Source: Hyphomicrobiales bacterium
Lineage (GTDB): Bacteria; Pseudomonadota; Alphaproteobacteria; Rhizobiales; Aestuariivirgaceae
Length of the DNA stretch: 25,934 nt
Assembly (NCBI GenBank): GCA_023266715.1
Contig: JAHFPK010000006.1
Span: forward strand, 1 to 25,934
Direction: 5' to 3'
Position numbers and translations under genes: made by a program. Position 1 is the stretch's first letter; each line of letters opens with the position of its first letter. The notes beneath the pieces were generated by a model. It saw only the letters and a program-made list of their open reading frames with translations, had not been told where the DNA came from and did not search any database. Below, piece by piece: positions 15,744 to 21,565 of the stretch.

Positions 15744-16291
15744 CGCGCGGCCTTAATCTTCGCGATTGCTTCAGGTGTGTGCCTGTATCCTGCGCGAGCC
15801 TTATTCGCGGCGGTCAACTTTGCCCGATGTTCTGCTGAATGAGGAACACCTTTTTGTGTTGCTGACTTTTTGGCTCTCATTTCAGCCGACTGGACCTTCC
15901 CCATGTTGGCTGCTGATAACCGCGCCCGATGTTCGGCAGATTTAGGCTTACCCTTTAGAGCATGGGCAATGCGGTCTTTCGTCTCTTGTGAGCGCTTCAC
16001 TCCAAGCGGGGATCTGGCTAGTTTTAGAACATTGAACTCCGCTCGCTCATCGATGTAAAATTGCTCGCGAGCATCAAGATCATTCAGTTCGCAGGTTTCC
16101 AGAACATGGAATGAAAAGCTCTCTGCTCCATATTTCACCCATGCCCTTTGCAGATGGCTCGAAGTATGTTCCCCGCGTTCAAGGTGGCGGCGATGTCCAC
16201 CCCAGCGGCGGGCGATGTTTTTCGCCTGACCGACATATCGCTTGCCGCTGCCTTCATGTAGGATTTGATAGATGCCGGGGCCGTCAATCAT
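15734..16291 (-). CDS. GIY-YIG homing endonuclease with NUMOD3 repeats
   Basis: A protein of 185 residues from ATG 16291. The GIY-YIG core is at about 6-70: GIYQI, then KRYVGQAKNIARRW (YVG in place of YIG), HLQRAWVKYGAESFSFHVLE, and the catalytic Glu in REQFYIDE. Several NUMOD3-type DNA-binding repeats follow (SQETKDRIAHALKGK, SAEHRARLSAANMGK, SAEMRAKKS, SAEHRAKLTAANK, TPEAIAKIKAA). It lies in frame with the operon, overlapping the small terminase by 8 bases and the large terminase by 10, so it is translated with both. It is probably a selfish gene spreading into phages lacking it at this locus; a packaging role is less likely. Confidence 0.93.
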   Translation of the reverse strand: MIDGPGIYQILHEGSGKRYVGQAKNIARRWGGHRRHLERGEHTSSHLQRAWVKYGAESFSFHVLETCELNDLDAREQFYIDERAEFNVLKLARSPLGVKRSQETKDRIAHALKGKPKSAEHRARLSAANMGKVQSAEMRAKKSATQKGVPHSAEHRAKLTAANKARAGYRHTPEAIAKIKAARCK

Positions 16292-16571
16292 TGGTAACCC
16301 CAATCTTGATGTCTGGCATGCCAATCGTAGCCGCTAAGTTCGCATTCACATCGAGCGGCAACACCTTGCCCACCAACGTCATGAACGCGGCGGGGTTTTC
16401 TTCCGCCTGCCTTGCAAGGTATGCTTGCCCACCAGCGTCCGAGAGCGCGCCCAGGATCATGTCCTTGACGGCTGCGGTGACTTTGTTCGGCTTCCCCTTG
16501 CGACTGCCCCCCTTGAGGTTAGCAAGCGACTTTTCCGACACTTTTCCGGCAGTCTGCCGATCTGTAGCCAT
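16284..16571 (-). CDS. Terminase small subunit-like protein
   Basis: A protein of 95 residues with EKSLANLKGGSRKGKPNKVT, then TAAVKDMILGALSDAGGQAY, and a conserved ENPAAFMTLVGKVLPLDV segment. This arrangement is common in phages of alphaproteobacteria just before the large terminase and is taken as the DNA-recognition subunit. The basic N-terminus would contact the pac or cos site. I prefer ATG 16571 over GTG 16574, since GGGGG lies 8 bases upstream of the ATG. It is separated from its partner gene by the homing endonuclease. Confidence 0.75.
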   Translation of the reverse strand: MATDRQTAGKVSEKSLANLKGGSRKGKPNKVTAAVKDMILGALSDAGGQAYLARQAEENPAAFMTLVGKVLPLDVNANLAATIGMPDIKIGVTND

Positions 16572-16575
16572 CACC

Positions 16576-16857
16576 CTAACCCCCTAGTGCTGTGGTTGCG
16601 GGGCGGGTCAGGTGCGCGACGATGCGGGGGTGATCCCGGCGGATGGCTTTGAGCAGGGCCTGAGAGCCATGTGTCATGGCAGCGCGCCGAACCCGCTCCT
16701 CACCATTTCCGAAATTCTCCTCGGGTTCATCCAGCCTATCTGGATTGAACCGAGCAAAGCGTTTTCGTGTTGCTGCTGCGGCCATCTTTTCATCGCCGAA
16801 CAGGCTGACGAGGTGGGCGAACATTTCGCGGGCAGTTGTTGGGATGGGATGGGTCAT
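16576..16857 (-). CDS. Unknown small protein upstream of terminase genes
   Basis: A protein of 93 residues with an N-terminal helix TAREMFAHLVSLFGDEKMAAAATRKRFARF, an acidic stretch DEPEENFGNGEERVRR and a basic C-terminal helix LLKAIRRDHPRIVAHL. No catalytic or metal motif. It is coupled to the upstream zinc-motif gene by ATGA (16854-16857) and ends 4 bases before the small terminase start. A DNA-binding or packaging accessory role is possible but unsupported beyond position. Confidence 0.65.
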   Translation of the reverse strand: MTHPIPTTAREMFAHLVSLFGDEKMAAAATRKRFARFNPDRLDEPEENFGNGEERVRRAAMTHGSQALLKAIRRDHPRIVAHLTRPATTALGG

Positions 16858-17123
16858 GGCTTGACGCTCCGAACTCGTTTGCCGGGTTGGCGATGTTTTT
16901 CGCAGCGGCGAATTTCAGCGAAGCGGCCAGGAATTGTCCAAGCAGTGAAACCCTCGCCGCAAGTCGCGCATTCGGATTGCCAGACCATGCCGACTGTTTC
17001 AGTTCCATCGGCGCGACGGTAAGGCTCGTGCGCCACCAGATCGAAGCGCTGCCCACCAATCTCGATTGCAAGACCGATTGGCGCAACGCCAACGGGCCTG
17101 ATTTTGTTAGCCCGGCAAACCAT
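16854..17123 (-). CDS. Small zinc-motif protein, first gene of late operon
   Basis: A protein of 89 residues. The C-terminal half has CATCGEGF followed 17 residues later by RRCEKHR, giving a C-x2-C / C-x2-H metal site, and a basic tail (GKRVRSVKP). The N-terminal half is beta-like (IGLAIEIGGQRFDLVAHEP). ATG 17123 is preceded by AAAGGG with 9 bases of spacing; GTG 17126 is an alternative. That AAAGGG is part of a long hairpin (17133-17180), so translation may be controlled by folding. As the first gene before the packaging genes it could be a late regulator, but no specific family is recognised. Confidence 0.7.
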   Translation of the reverse strand: MVCRANKIRPVGVAPIGLAIEIGGQRFDLVAHEPYRRADGTETVGMVWQSECATCGEGFTAWTIPGRFAEIRRCEKHRQPGKRVRSVKP

Positions 17124-17128
17124 CACTC

Positions 17129-17180
17129 AAAACCCTTTGCAGGGCTCTTCCGGCCCGAGGCGGAAAGCCCCTGTAAAGGG
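17129..17180 (-). terminator. Long hairpin with TTTT tail, hides a ribosome site
   Basis: On the minus strand, 17180-17133 folds into about 21 paired bases with an 8-base loop: CCCTTT pairs with AAAGGG at the base, then CAGGG with CCCTG, then GC, then TTCCG with CGGAA, with only two single-base bulges and one G-T pair. TTTT follows directly (17132-17129). This is terminator-like and separates the replication operon from the late operon. The 3' arm also carries the AAAGGG ribosome site of the gene at 17123, so it could act on translation too. Confidence 0.65.
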
Positions 17181-17185
17181 GGGGT

Positions 17186-17343
17186 AACTTCCGTTGAACT
17201 TCCGTTCAATGATTTCAATGACTTGTACATCCTACTTCCGCAACCTCCGTTCGACTTCCGTAATGAATGATTTCAATGACTTACGAGTGAACCTCCGTAA
17301 AAATGGGGCAACCTCCGTAAACCTCCGTTCCAACCTCCGTAAA
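17186..17343. repeat. Nine iteron-like AAC(C/T)TCCGT repeats, candidate origin
   Basis: Non-coding stretch between helicase and late genes. Copies of (A/T/G)AC(C/T)TCCG(T/C) start near 17186, 17197, 17233, 17242, 17253, 17290, 17310, 17320 and 17332, often 9-12 bases apart, that is about one helical turn. Two copies of AATGATTTCAATGACTT (17208-17224, 17266-17282), relatively AT-rich, lie between the clusters. Same-orientation short repeats beside a replicative helicase gene are what iteron origins look like. I see no open frame of its own here. Confidence 0.6.
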
Positions 17344-17345
17344 GC

Positions 17346-18848
17346 TCATGTGATGGCGTCAATGACGCGCAGCCCGGACATCTTGGTAACGGTGCTAACC
17401 ATTTCAAATGTAACAATTCCTTTTGCCAGCCATGCGTCCAGCAACTTCCTCCACTCGTCTGCATTTCCTCCGATCTTCGCTGCAAATATCATCGGCGCGT
17501 AACGACCGGCCTCGCGAGTCTGAACCTTGCTTGAGAGTGGTTTTCCGGCCTCCCAAGCGTCGGCCATCATGGTAAATGCGGAGACGATTTGGGGGTATGA
17601 CGGAGCGCCACTTTCACCTTCCGCGGCATCAGCACGGACAGGGACAAGGGTGGATATTTCGTCGTCCAGCTCGATCCGCTCTAGGCGCATATGAAGCTTC
17701 TGGCCGTCCTCGCCGTCCTTCTGTTTTTCAACCAGGAGGGTCACAAGGCCATTGTCTTTTGTGAGCTTGATCGAGGCATCAACACCGCCCAGCAGGACGC
17801 TCGAGCCACGCATGCCGCGCTCTTTGTCCTTGCCGCTGTGGTGGATGCCAATCAGCGCGCCGCCGGTATGTTCCTTGACCTGATCGCAGGCGCGAATAAA
17901 CGCTGACATGGTCTCTTGGCTGTTCTCGTCCACACCAGCAATGGCGCGGCTGACAGTGTCGATCACCACCAGCCCCACGTCACAATCCATTGCTTTTTTG
18001 GCCGCGTCTATCGTGCGCAGGAGCTTGGTGCGGTCGGCGTCGTCGGTCATCTGGACGGCAACCGGCAACAGCATGAATGGCGCATCAAAGGCTTGCAGGC
18101 CGTGGCTGATGCGCCAGCCAGTCACGCGTTTGCCGATACCCCGAGCGCCTTCTCCGGCGATGTATAGAACGCCAGTGCGCCGGGTGCGGACGCCGTGCCA
18201 GTTCATGCCTTGCGCAATGCGTAGGGCCATATCCAGCGCGATAAACGACTTGCCCGCGCCGGGATCGCCATAGATGGTGGTCAAGCCTTCCTGAGCGATG
18301 GTTTCATGCACCAGCCATTGCGGCGGCGGCATAGCTTCCAGATCGGCAAGGCTGAGTAGTTCGAAGGTCGCGCCGCTCTGTTTGGGCAGTTCCAGCAGCG
18401 CAGCTAGATCAGGAAGCGGCGCGTCTTCCGCAGTGTTGCGATAGGCGCGAACGGCATCCTCAAGCGCAGCAATGGTGCGGCGGCGATTGGCGAGGTCGCG
18501 GATCTGTTCGGCAAGCTCGAATGGAGCAAGCAGGCCGCTATCGTCGGCAGTCAGGCGGAAAAGGTATGTTGTGCCGCCTAAGTCAGACAAACCCTCGTCG
18601 GCTTCAAATTCAGGCCGCAGGAGCGTGGCGTTGACCTGCTTGCCTTCATCTGACCAACGCTTAATCGCAGTGAACACACGGGCATGCACGGGCTCGTAAA
18701 AATCTTCCGCACCGATCTTGCCAGCAAGTTTGGCAACCAGTGGGTTTTCGATCAGCAGCGCGCCCAATAGCACGGCCTCCGCCTCGATGTTTTCCGGCAC
18801 AGTTGAACGCGCGCCGCCTATGCTGTGAATTGTCGCCACGCTAGCCAT
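17346..18848 (-). CDS. Replicative helicase, DnaB-N / RepA-like ATPase
   Basis: A protein of 500 residues from ATG 18848. Residues 16-80 (VPENIEAEAVLLGALLIENP, then DFYEPVHARVFTAI) match the N-terminal primase-interaction domain of DnaB. The ATPase, however, is of the AAA_25/RepA type: Walker A GDPGAGKS (194-201), Walker B LVVIDT (293-298), the IGIHHSGKD segment (333-341) and RGSSVLLGGVDA. The C-terminal 100 residues look like a winged helix. It should unwind DNA at the phage origin. The first start at 18932 is rejected: the true ATG overlaps the TAG of the small upstream gene by 8 bases. The adjacent repeats downstream are a plausible origin. Confidence 0.87.
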   Translation of the reverse strand: MASVATIHSIGGARSTVPENIEAEAVLLGALLIENPLVAKLAGKIGAEDFYEPVHARVFTAIKRWSDEGKQVNATLLRPEFEADEGLSDLGGTTYLFRLTADDSGLLAPFELAEQIRDLANRRRTIAALEDAVRAYRNTAEDAPLPDLAALLELPKQSGATFELLSLADLEAMPPPQWLVHETIAQEGLTTIYGDPGAGKSFIALDMALRIAQGMNWHGVRTRRTGVLYIAGEGARGIGKRVTGWRISHGLQAFDAPFMLLPVAVQMTDDADRTKLLRTIDAAKKAMDCDVGLVVIDTVSRAIAGVDENSQETMSAFIRACDQVKEHTGGALIGIHHSGKDKERGMRGSSVLLGGVDASIKLTKDNGLVTLLVEKQKDGEDGQKLHMRLERIELDDEISTLVPVRADAAEGESGAPSYPQIVSAFTMMADAWEAGKPLSSKVQTREAGRYAPMIFAAKIGGNADEWRKLLDAWLAKGIVTFEMVSTVTKMSGLRVIDAIT

Positions 18849-19014
18849 GCCCCGCCTTCTCAAATTCCACAAAAGCCCGCTCGTAGGCATCCTGGCGAAG
18901 CATGATCCAGAACGGGTTATCGACCAGCGCACGGTCTGCGACTTGGGCTTTCAGCAGCGCCGCATGGGCCGCGAAGGCGTCCGTGGCGCGCTGGTCGGAT
19001 GCGAGGCGCGTCAC
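18841..19014 (-). CDS. Small helical protein between nuclease and helicase
   Basis: A gene for 57 residues, starting at GTG 19014 which overlaps the TGA of the VRR-NUC gene (GTGA) and ending in TAG within the first codons of the helicase gene. The product (MTRLASDQRATDAF..., ending AFVEFEKAGHG) is helical and Ala/Arg-rich with NPFWIMLRQDAYE in the middle. The tight overlaps on both sides and unbroken frame support it. No family is recognised. A helicase loader or accessory factor is conceivable from position only. Confidence 0.65.
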   Translation of the reverse strand: MTRLASDQRATDAFAAHAALLKAQVADRALVDNPFWIMLRQDAYERAFVEFEKAGHG

Positions 19015-19379
19015 GCCGCCCGCTCCCGAACAGGAAACCCGGCACTGCGCAAAAATGCCATAGCCTCATCAGCAGAACGCGCGACCGTCGCGGGGAACGA
19101 ATACCGCCGTAACAGATCGATCCATTCCTGCTGCGCTTCCGAGATAACGCCCTTCGCAGCTTTGAACTCGATCATCGCCACAAGCCCGTCTGGCCCGAGG
19201 CACATCACATCGGGGAAGCCGGTTGCCAGACCTTCCTTCTTCGCCCGCGCAGCTTCCCAGCGGGTGCGGCGAGCGGCGTTCGGAATAGCCACGACCTTGA
19301 TCGCAGGCGCGGCATAATACATCCGCTTGCGGAATGTGGCCTGTATATCGACCTCGAGGATGGTGACAGCTTTTGTCAC
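19011..19379 (-). CDS. VRR-NUC domain nuclease
   Basis: A protein of 122 residues from GTG 19379 (GTGA overlap with the upstream stop). It is a minimal stand-alone VRR-NUC domain of the PD-(D/E)xK fold. It shows NAARRTRWEAARAKKEGLATGFPDVMCLG with D57, then LVAMIEFKAAKGVISEAQQEWI with E71-x-K73 and the conserved Q83/Q84. Phage VRR-NUC proteins are structure-specific or nicking nucleases associated with replication genes, possibly for branched DNA. A longer frame reading to 19724 has an Arg/Pro/Ser-rich N-terminus typical of out-of-frame translation and is not adopted. Confidence 0.87.
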   Translation of the reverse strand: MTKAVTILEVDIQATFRKRMYYAAPAIKVVAIPNAARRTRWEAARAKKEGLATGFPDVMCLGPDGLVAMIEFKAAKGVISEAQQEWIDLLRRYSFPATVARSADEAMAFLRSAGFPVRERAA

Positions 19380-19564
19380 CCTCTGCGCGCCTGCAATTCG
19401 GCGTCGATGGCTGCGATCTGGTCGAGGGTGAAGCGATGCGAGCGCGCAAGGCTGGCCAGCGTGGCGGCATCGCGGCGCGGGTTCATGGTCAGCTTGGCGA
19501 CGATCTGCGCGCGATGATAGGCGCGCGTGGGCTGGTCTACGGCATGGCGCGGGGCTGGTTTCAT
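19376..19564 (-). CDS. Small unknown protein upstream of VRR-NUC
   Basis: A protein of 62 residues starting at ATG 19564 within an ATGA overlap with the preceding gene. It begins MKPAPRHAVDQPTRAYHRAQ and continues with AATLASLARSHRFTLDQIAAID, which has the spacing of a helix-turn-helix, and ends QARRG. It may bind DNA, but the motif is weak. The upstream extension to 19699 is Cys/Arg-rich shadow sequence and is excluded. Confidence 0.6.
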   Translation of the reverse strand: MKPAPRHAVDQPTRAYHRAQIVAKLTMNPRRDAATLASLARSHRFTLDQIAAIDAELQARRG

Positions 19565-19800
19565 ATCCCGAACTGCTCCCGCGCATAGGCAGCACCGTAA
19601 ATCTCGCGCAGGGCAATGTAGTCGTCGCGCGTCTGGCCTTCGAGCGGGAGCCGCTTGCGTCCCTTGGGCCGGGAAATGCCGAGCGGGGAGACGACACAAT
19701 ATATGGACTTGGTAGACTTGCCATGCGCCGCCGCGATGGCGCGCAAGGTCTGGCCCGATATGTATTCGGCGATGATTTGCTGGCGCAGGTCGTCGGTCAT
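19561..19800 (-). CDS. Small helix-turn-helix protein
   Basis: A protein of 79 residues. MTDDLRQQIIAEYISGQTLR leads into AIAAAHGKSTKSIYCVVSPLGI, a helix-turn-helix of the homeodomain-like/resolvase C-terminal kind. It is followed by a basic stretch SRPKGRKRLPLEGQ and a helix DDYIALREIYGAAYAREQFG. It could be a regulator or an origin-binding protein. ATG at 19800 overlaps the TGA of a 15-codon micro-gene, and its TGA overlaps the next ATG. Confidence 0.7.
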   Translation of the reverse strand: MTDDLRQQIIAEYISGQTLRAIAAAHGKSTKSIYCVVSPLGISRPKGRKRLPLEGQTRDDYIALREIYGAAYAREQFGI

Positions 19801-19844
19801 AGCTGCACTGCCTTGCGCTGGCGGTAGCGGGTGAGGATGTTCAT
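19797..19844 (-). CDS. 15-codon micro-gene bridging two regulators
   Basis: The frame MNILTRYRQRKAVQL starts in ATGA with the stop of the XRE-type gene (19841-19844) and stops in ATGA with the start of the next gene (19797-19800). Without it, there would be a 40-base gap between two coupled genes; with it, ribosomes can pass from one gene to the next without leaving. It may have no function as a peptide and serve only coupling. Confidence 0.4.
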   Translation of the reverse strand: MNILTRYRQRKAVQL

Positions 19845-20281
19845 GCCACCCTCAGCCGCTTGCGCTCTGTGGTGGTCACAAAGCCGTTCAGGGCCTCGAT
19901 GCAGTCCTTGACCGCTGGGAGTGCATCCATCTCGCCTTTCGGCCCCTTGGCACATGTCGGGGCGACCATGGCGGCGGCAAGCGGCCCAAGCGGTTCGATG
20001 CCATCACTGTCGGAGCATTCCCAAAGTGAACTGTAAGGCAGCAATGCCGACTTGCCGTAGACCGCGCCAATCTTGCTGATTGTCAGGCTATCGAGGGTGC
20101 AGACTTCATTGCGGGCGCGCTGGATCGTGTTCACATGAACATGAAGCCTTGCCGCCGTCAGAGCGTCGGTTTCCTCATGCTCTTTCTGTAGATCGCGGAT
20201 CACATTGGCGAGCGCGCGCCTTACACCCTCGGTGGTGGGCAGAGCATCAAAAGGCAACATTACCTGCGCAGAGTTTGCCAT
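19841..20281 (-). CDS. XRE-type DNA-binding regulator
   Basis: A protein of 146 residues. Residues about 38-75 (TDALTAARLHVHVNTIQRAR, then NEVCTLDSLTISKIGAVYG) follow the five-helix XRE pattern: a recognition helix VNTIQRARNE and the L-x-x-L-x-x-I-x-x-x-Y ending. The C-terminal half (LGPLAAAMVAPTCAKGPKGE, later CIEALNGFVTTTERKR) is not recognised. As an early gene of the leftward operon it could be a CII-like activator or a second Cro-like regulator. GGGGAGAG lies upstream and the ATG shares one base with the preceding TAA. Confidence 0.65.
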   Translation of the reverse strand: MANSAQVMLPFDALPTTEGVRRALANVIRDLQKEHEETDALTAARLHVHVNTIQRARNEVCTLDSLTISKIGAVYGKSALLPYSSLWECSDSDGIEPLGPLAAAMVAPTCAKGPKGEMDALPAVKDCIEALNGFVTTTERKRLRVA

Positions 20282-20535
20282 TACACACTCTCCCCATGGA
20301 GACGCACACCGCTCTTGCTAACGGGCGACGAGATTTGGAAAACCGGGCCGGGTTCGCGGGATGCAAGCCCGGCCCAAGGTTGCGCTGCGTCCTTCGGGAG
20401 TGGGTCAGGTGCGCTCTCTGCGGGTCTGAAACCATGGCGCGGACCAGCTACTTGTGTGAGCCAGCCAGCCCGCGCCTCGCCGGTTTGGGGAGCATAAACG
20501 GCCCCGGCGATCTGTGTTTGTGTGTCCCCCGCCAC
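20281..20535 (-). CDS. Doubtful small protein from a GTG start
   Basis: A frame of 84 codons starting at GTG 20535 (GAGGGG just upstream) and ending in TAATG with the XRE-type gene. The product (MAGDTQTQIAGAVYAPQTGE...) is low in recognisable structure and rich in Pro, Gly and Ala. It contains a strong 8-bp inverted repeat (GGGCCGGG/CCCGGCCC near 20347-20378). Overlap with the next gene supports it; the composition does not. It may instead be a non-coding leader between the membrane gene and the regulator. Confidence 0.4.
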   Translation of the reverse strand: MAGDTQTQIAGAVYAPQTGEARAGWLTQVAGPRHGFRPAESAPDPLPKDAAQPWAGLASREPGPVFQISSPVSKSGVRLHGESV

Positions 20536-20538
20536 CCC

Positions 20539-20688
20539 TCAGTCCCTCCATTCGTCAGGAACATCGCCGAACTTGTGCGGGGCGATCAGGTGTATCGCCA
20601 GTTCGGCCAAGGCTACGAAGCCAAGGCACAGCAGGAATGGCGAGATAAGGAGCAGCGCCAGTGCGCCGACGATGGCGAGGGTTGTCAT
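20539..20688 (-). CDS. Small membrane protein
   Basis: A gene for 49 residues with a strong ribosome site GGAGG 6 bases before ATG 20688. The first 37 residues (MTTLAIVGALALLLISPFLL, CLGFVALAELAIHLIA) form one long or two short membrane helices; the tail PHKFGDVPDEWRD is cytoplasmic or periplasmic and acidic. No family is recognised. In the early regions of temperate phages such proteins can be superinfection-exclusion factors or toxins, but nothing here proves a role. Confidence 0.72.
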   Translation of the reverse strand: MTTLAIVGALALLLISPFLLCLGFVALAELAIHLIAPHKFGDVPDEWRD

Positions 20689-21074
20689 TGGACACCTCCA
20701 CCGGGAAGGCTTGCGACCCTCCCGGCTTTGGCTACAGTCGAGCTAGCAACACCGACTGAAAGGATTGGCCAGCCATGGCTAAAGACGATGTTTCCGTTAA
20801 CGCGACTTGCGAGTGCGGCCACAAATTCAAGATACCCATCGCCGGGGAGGATTTGGAGACGATGGAGTTCACCTGCCCCGGTTGCGGGAAGGTTGACAGC
20901 TTCACACCTGAACAGATCGCCAGTCTCGCCGCCGCCTATGATCGTGCCGTCGAGGAGGTCAATGCCAAGCTCAAGGCAGTCGCCGATGGCAGCAAAATTA
21001 TCAAGTATCGACCGTAGCGATAGCGCAGCATCGCTCGCGTCAACCGATATGGTGAGGCTGTCGAGCTTAGCCAT
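20685..21074 (-). CDS. Alternative minus-strand frame over the zinc-ribbon gene
   Basis: This frame of 129 codons starts at ATG 21074, overlapping the stop of the preceding minus gene (ATGGCTAA), and ends in ATGA with the membrane gene at 20688. Both ends thus look like this operon's real junctions, and the first 20 residues (MAKLDSLTISVDASDAALSL) are protein-like. Yet the middle is antisense to a convincing zinc-ribbon gene and the last third has poor third-position GC bias. It may be a gene whose interior was replaced, or a chance frame. Confidence 0.3.
   Translation of the reverse strand: MAKLDSLTISVDASDAALSLRSILDNFAAIGDCLELGIDLLDGTIIGGGETGDLFRCEAVNLPATGAGELHRLQILPGDGYLEFVAALASRVNGNIVFSHGWPILSVGVASSTVAKAGRVASLPGGGVQ
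20775..21017 (+). CDS. Zinc-ribbon protein
   Basis: A protein of 80 residues. CECGHKFKIPI and FTCPGCGKVD provide a four-cysteine zinc ribbon (C12, C14, C34, C37), followed by a helical tail FTPEQIASLAAAYDRAVEEV and the end SKIIKYRP. AAAGGA lies 12 bases before the ATG. Codon use is strongly biased to G/C in third positions. It runs against the leftward operon. No family or role is certain; short zinc ribbons of this kind are common in phage accessory genes. Confidence 0.75.
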   Translation: MAKDDVSVNATCECGHKFKIPIAGEDLETMEFTCPGCGKVDSFTPEQIASLAAAYDRAVEEVNAKLKAVADGSKIIKYRP

Positions 21075-21258
21075 TCCGCACCTCCGTGATGACCGGAGTA
21101 TCGTCACATGCCGCGATTGGCTGGAGGTCCGTTTCGATGCGACGCCAGAACTGGCTCATGCTGGCATTAAATGCCCGAATAGCCTTCGAGGCCGGGCTCC
21201 GCGCCTCAGCCCGCCGCGCAGCCCATGTCTCAATGCCGGTCTGTTTGCGCGGCGTCAT
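21067..21258 (-). CDS. Small protein resembling the tape measure C-terminus
   Basis: A gene for 63 residues starting at ATG 21258 (GTG 21267 also possible). The second half (FWRRIETDLQPIAACDDTPV, then ITEVRNG) lines up with the last residues of the tape measure protein (FWKRVETEGIAIASSNTDPV, then ITKVAA), sharing FW-[KR]-R-[VI]-E-T and DT/TD-P-V-I-T. The first half (MTPRKQTGIETWAARRAEAR) is basic and unlike the tape measure. This may be a relic of another phage's tail gene or a small homologue with its own role. Confidence 0.5.
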   Translation of the reverse strand: MTPRKQTGIETWAARRAEARSPASKAIRAFNASMSQFWRRIETDLQPIAACDDTPVITEVRNG

Positions 21259-21280
21259 GCTGAACACTCGCCCAAAACTG

Positions 21281-21323
21281 ATGCAAAATTCGCTTTGACC
21301 GCCAACGGCTTAGGTAACATCTT
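21281..21323 (+). promoter_or_regulatory. Candidate repressor-controlled promoter for the 21348 gene
   Basis: ATGCAAAATTCGCTTTGACC (21281-21300) closely copies the element after the repressor gene, ATGCAAAATGCGTTTGACAC (22177-22196). Both place a TTGAC(C/A) -35 box next to an operator-like ATGCAAAAT. Seventeen bases after TTGACC comes CATCTT, in the same place as CATAAC in the other. It probably drives the gene at 21348 under control of the same repressor. Confidence 0.5.
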
Positions 21324-21347
21324 CCCCCCGTCACCGGGGAGGACAGT

Positions 21348-21563
21348 GTGCCAAATAGCAAAGAGACGATCTGGCTGGACGAAGCGCCCACGTTCATCAT
21401 TGACGGAAGCGGTGTGCTGTTCGTCCGAGGCCATTCCGCGCATAATGTGCGCATCAGCCATTCCAGCTTTCGGGCCATGGTTGAACGGGGCATTCGCGAG
21501 CTTAATGCCTTCGATGCCGAGGTTCGGTGCAAGGTCGTGCCGTTCAGGAGGGTGCGGGAGTAG
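21348..21563 (+). CDS. Small unknown protein, repressor-region accessory gene
   Basis: A protein of 71 residues from GTG 21348, with a strong GGGGAGG 5 bases upstream. It begins MPNSKETIWLDEAPTFIIDG and contains VLFVRGHSAHNVRISHSSFR and a helix AMVERGIRELNAFDAEV. The repressor-like promoter upstream suggests regulation with the lysogeny switch. It converges with the Cro-like gene, whose stop is 2 bases away. No family is recognised. Confidence 0.7.
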   Translation: MPNSKETIWLDEAPTFIIDGSGVLFVRGHSAHNVRISHSSFRAMVERGIRELNAFDAEVRCKVVPFRRVRE

Positions 21564-21565
21564 CA

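Noticed and set aside
18849..18932. Upstream start of the helicase
   Set aside because: The 28 extra residues overlap a small upstream gene in another frame; ATG 18848 starts directly before the DnaB-N-like domain.
19380..19724. Long N-terminal extension of the VRR-NUC protein
   Set aside because: The extension overlaps two other genes and is rich in Arg/Pro/Ser; GTG 19379 in a GTGA overlap starts at the domain.
20347..20378. Terminator at the GGGCCGGG/CCCGGCCC inverted repeat
   Set aside because: No T-run follows on either strand; it may just reflect GC-rich sequence within a doubtful gene.
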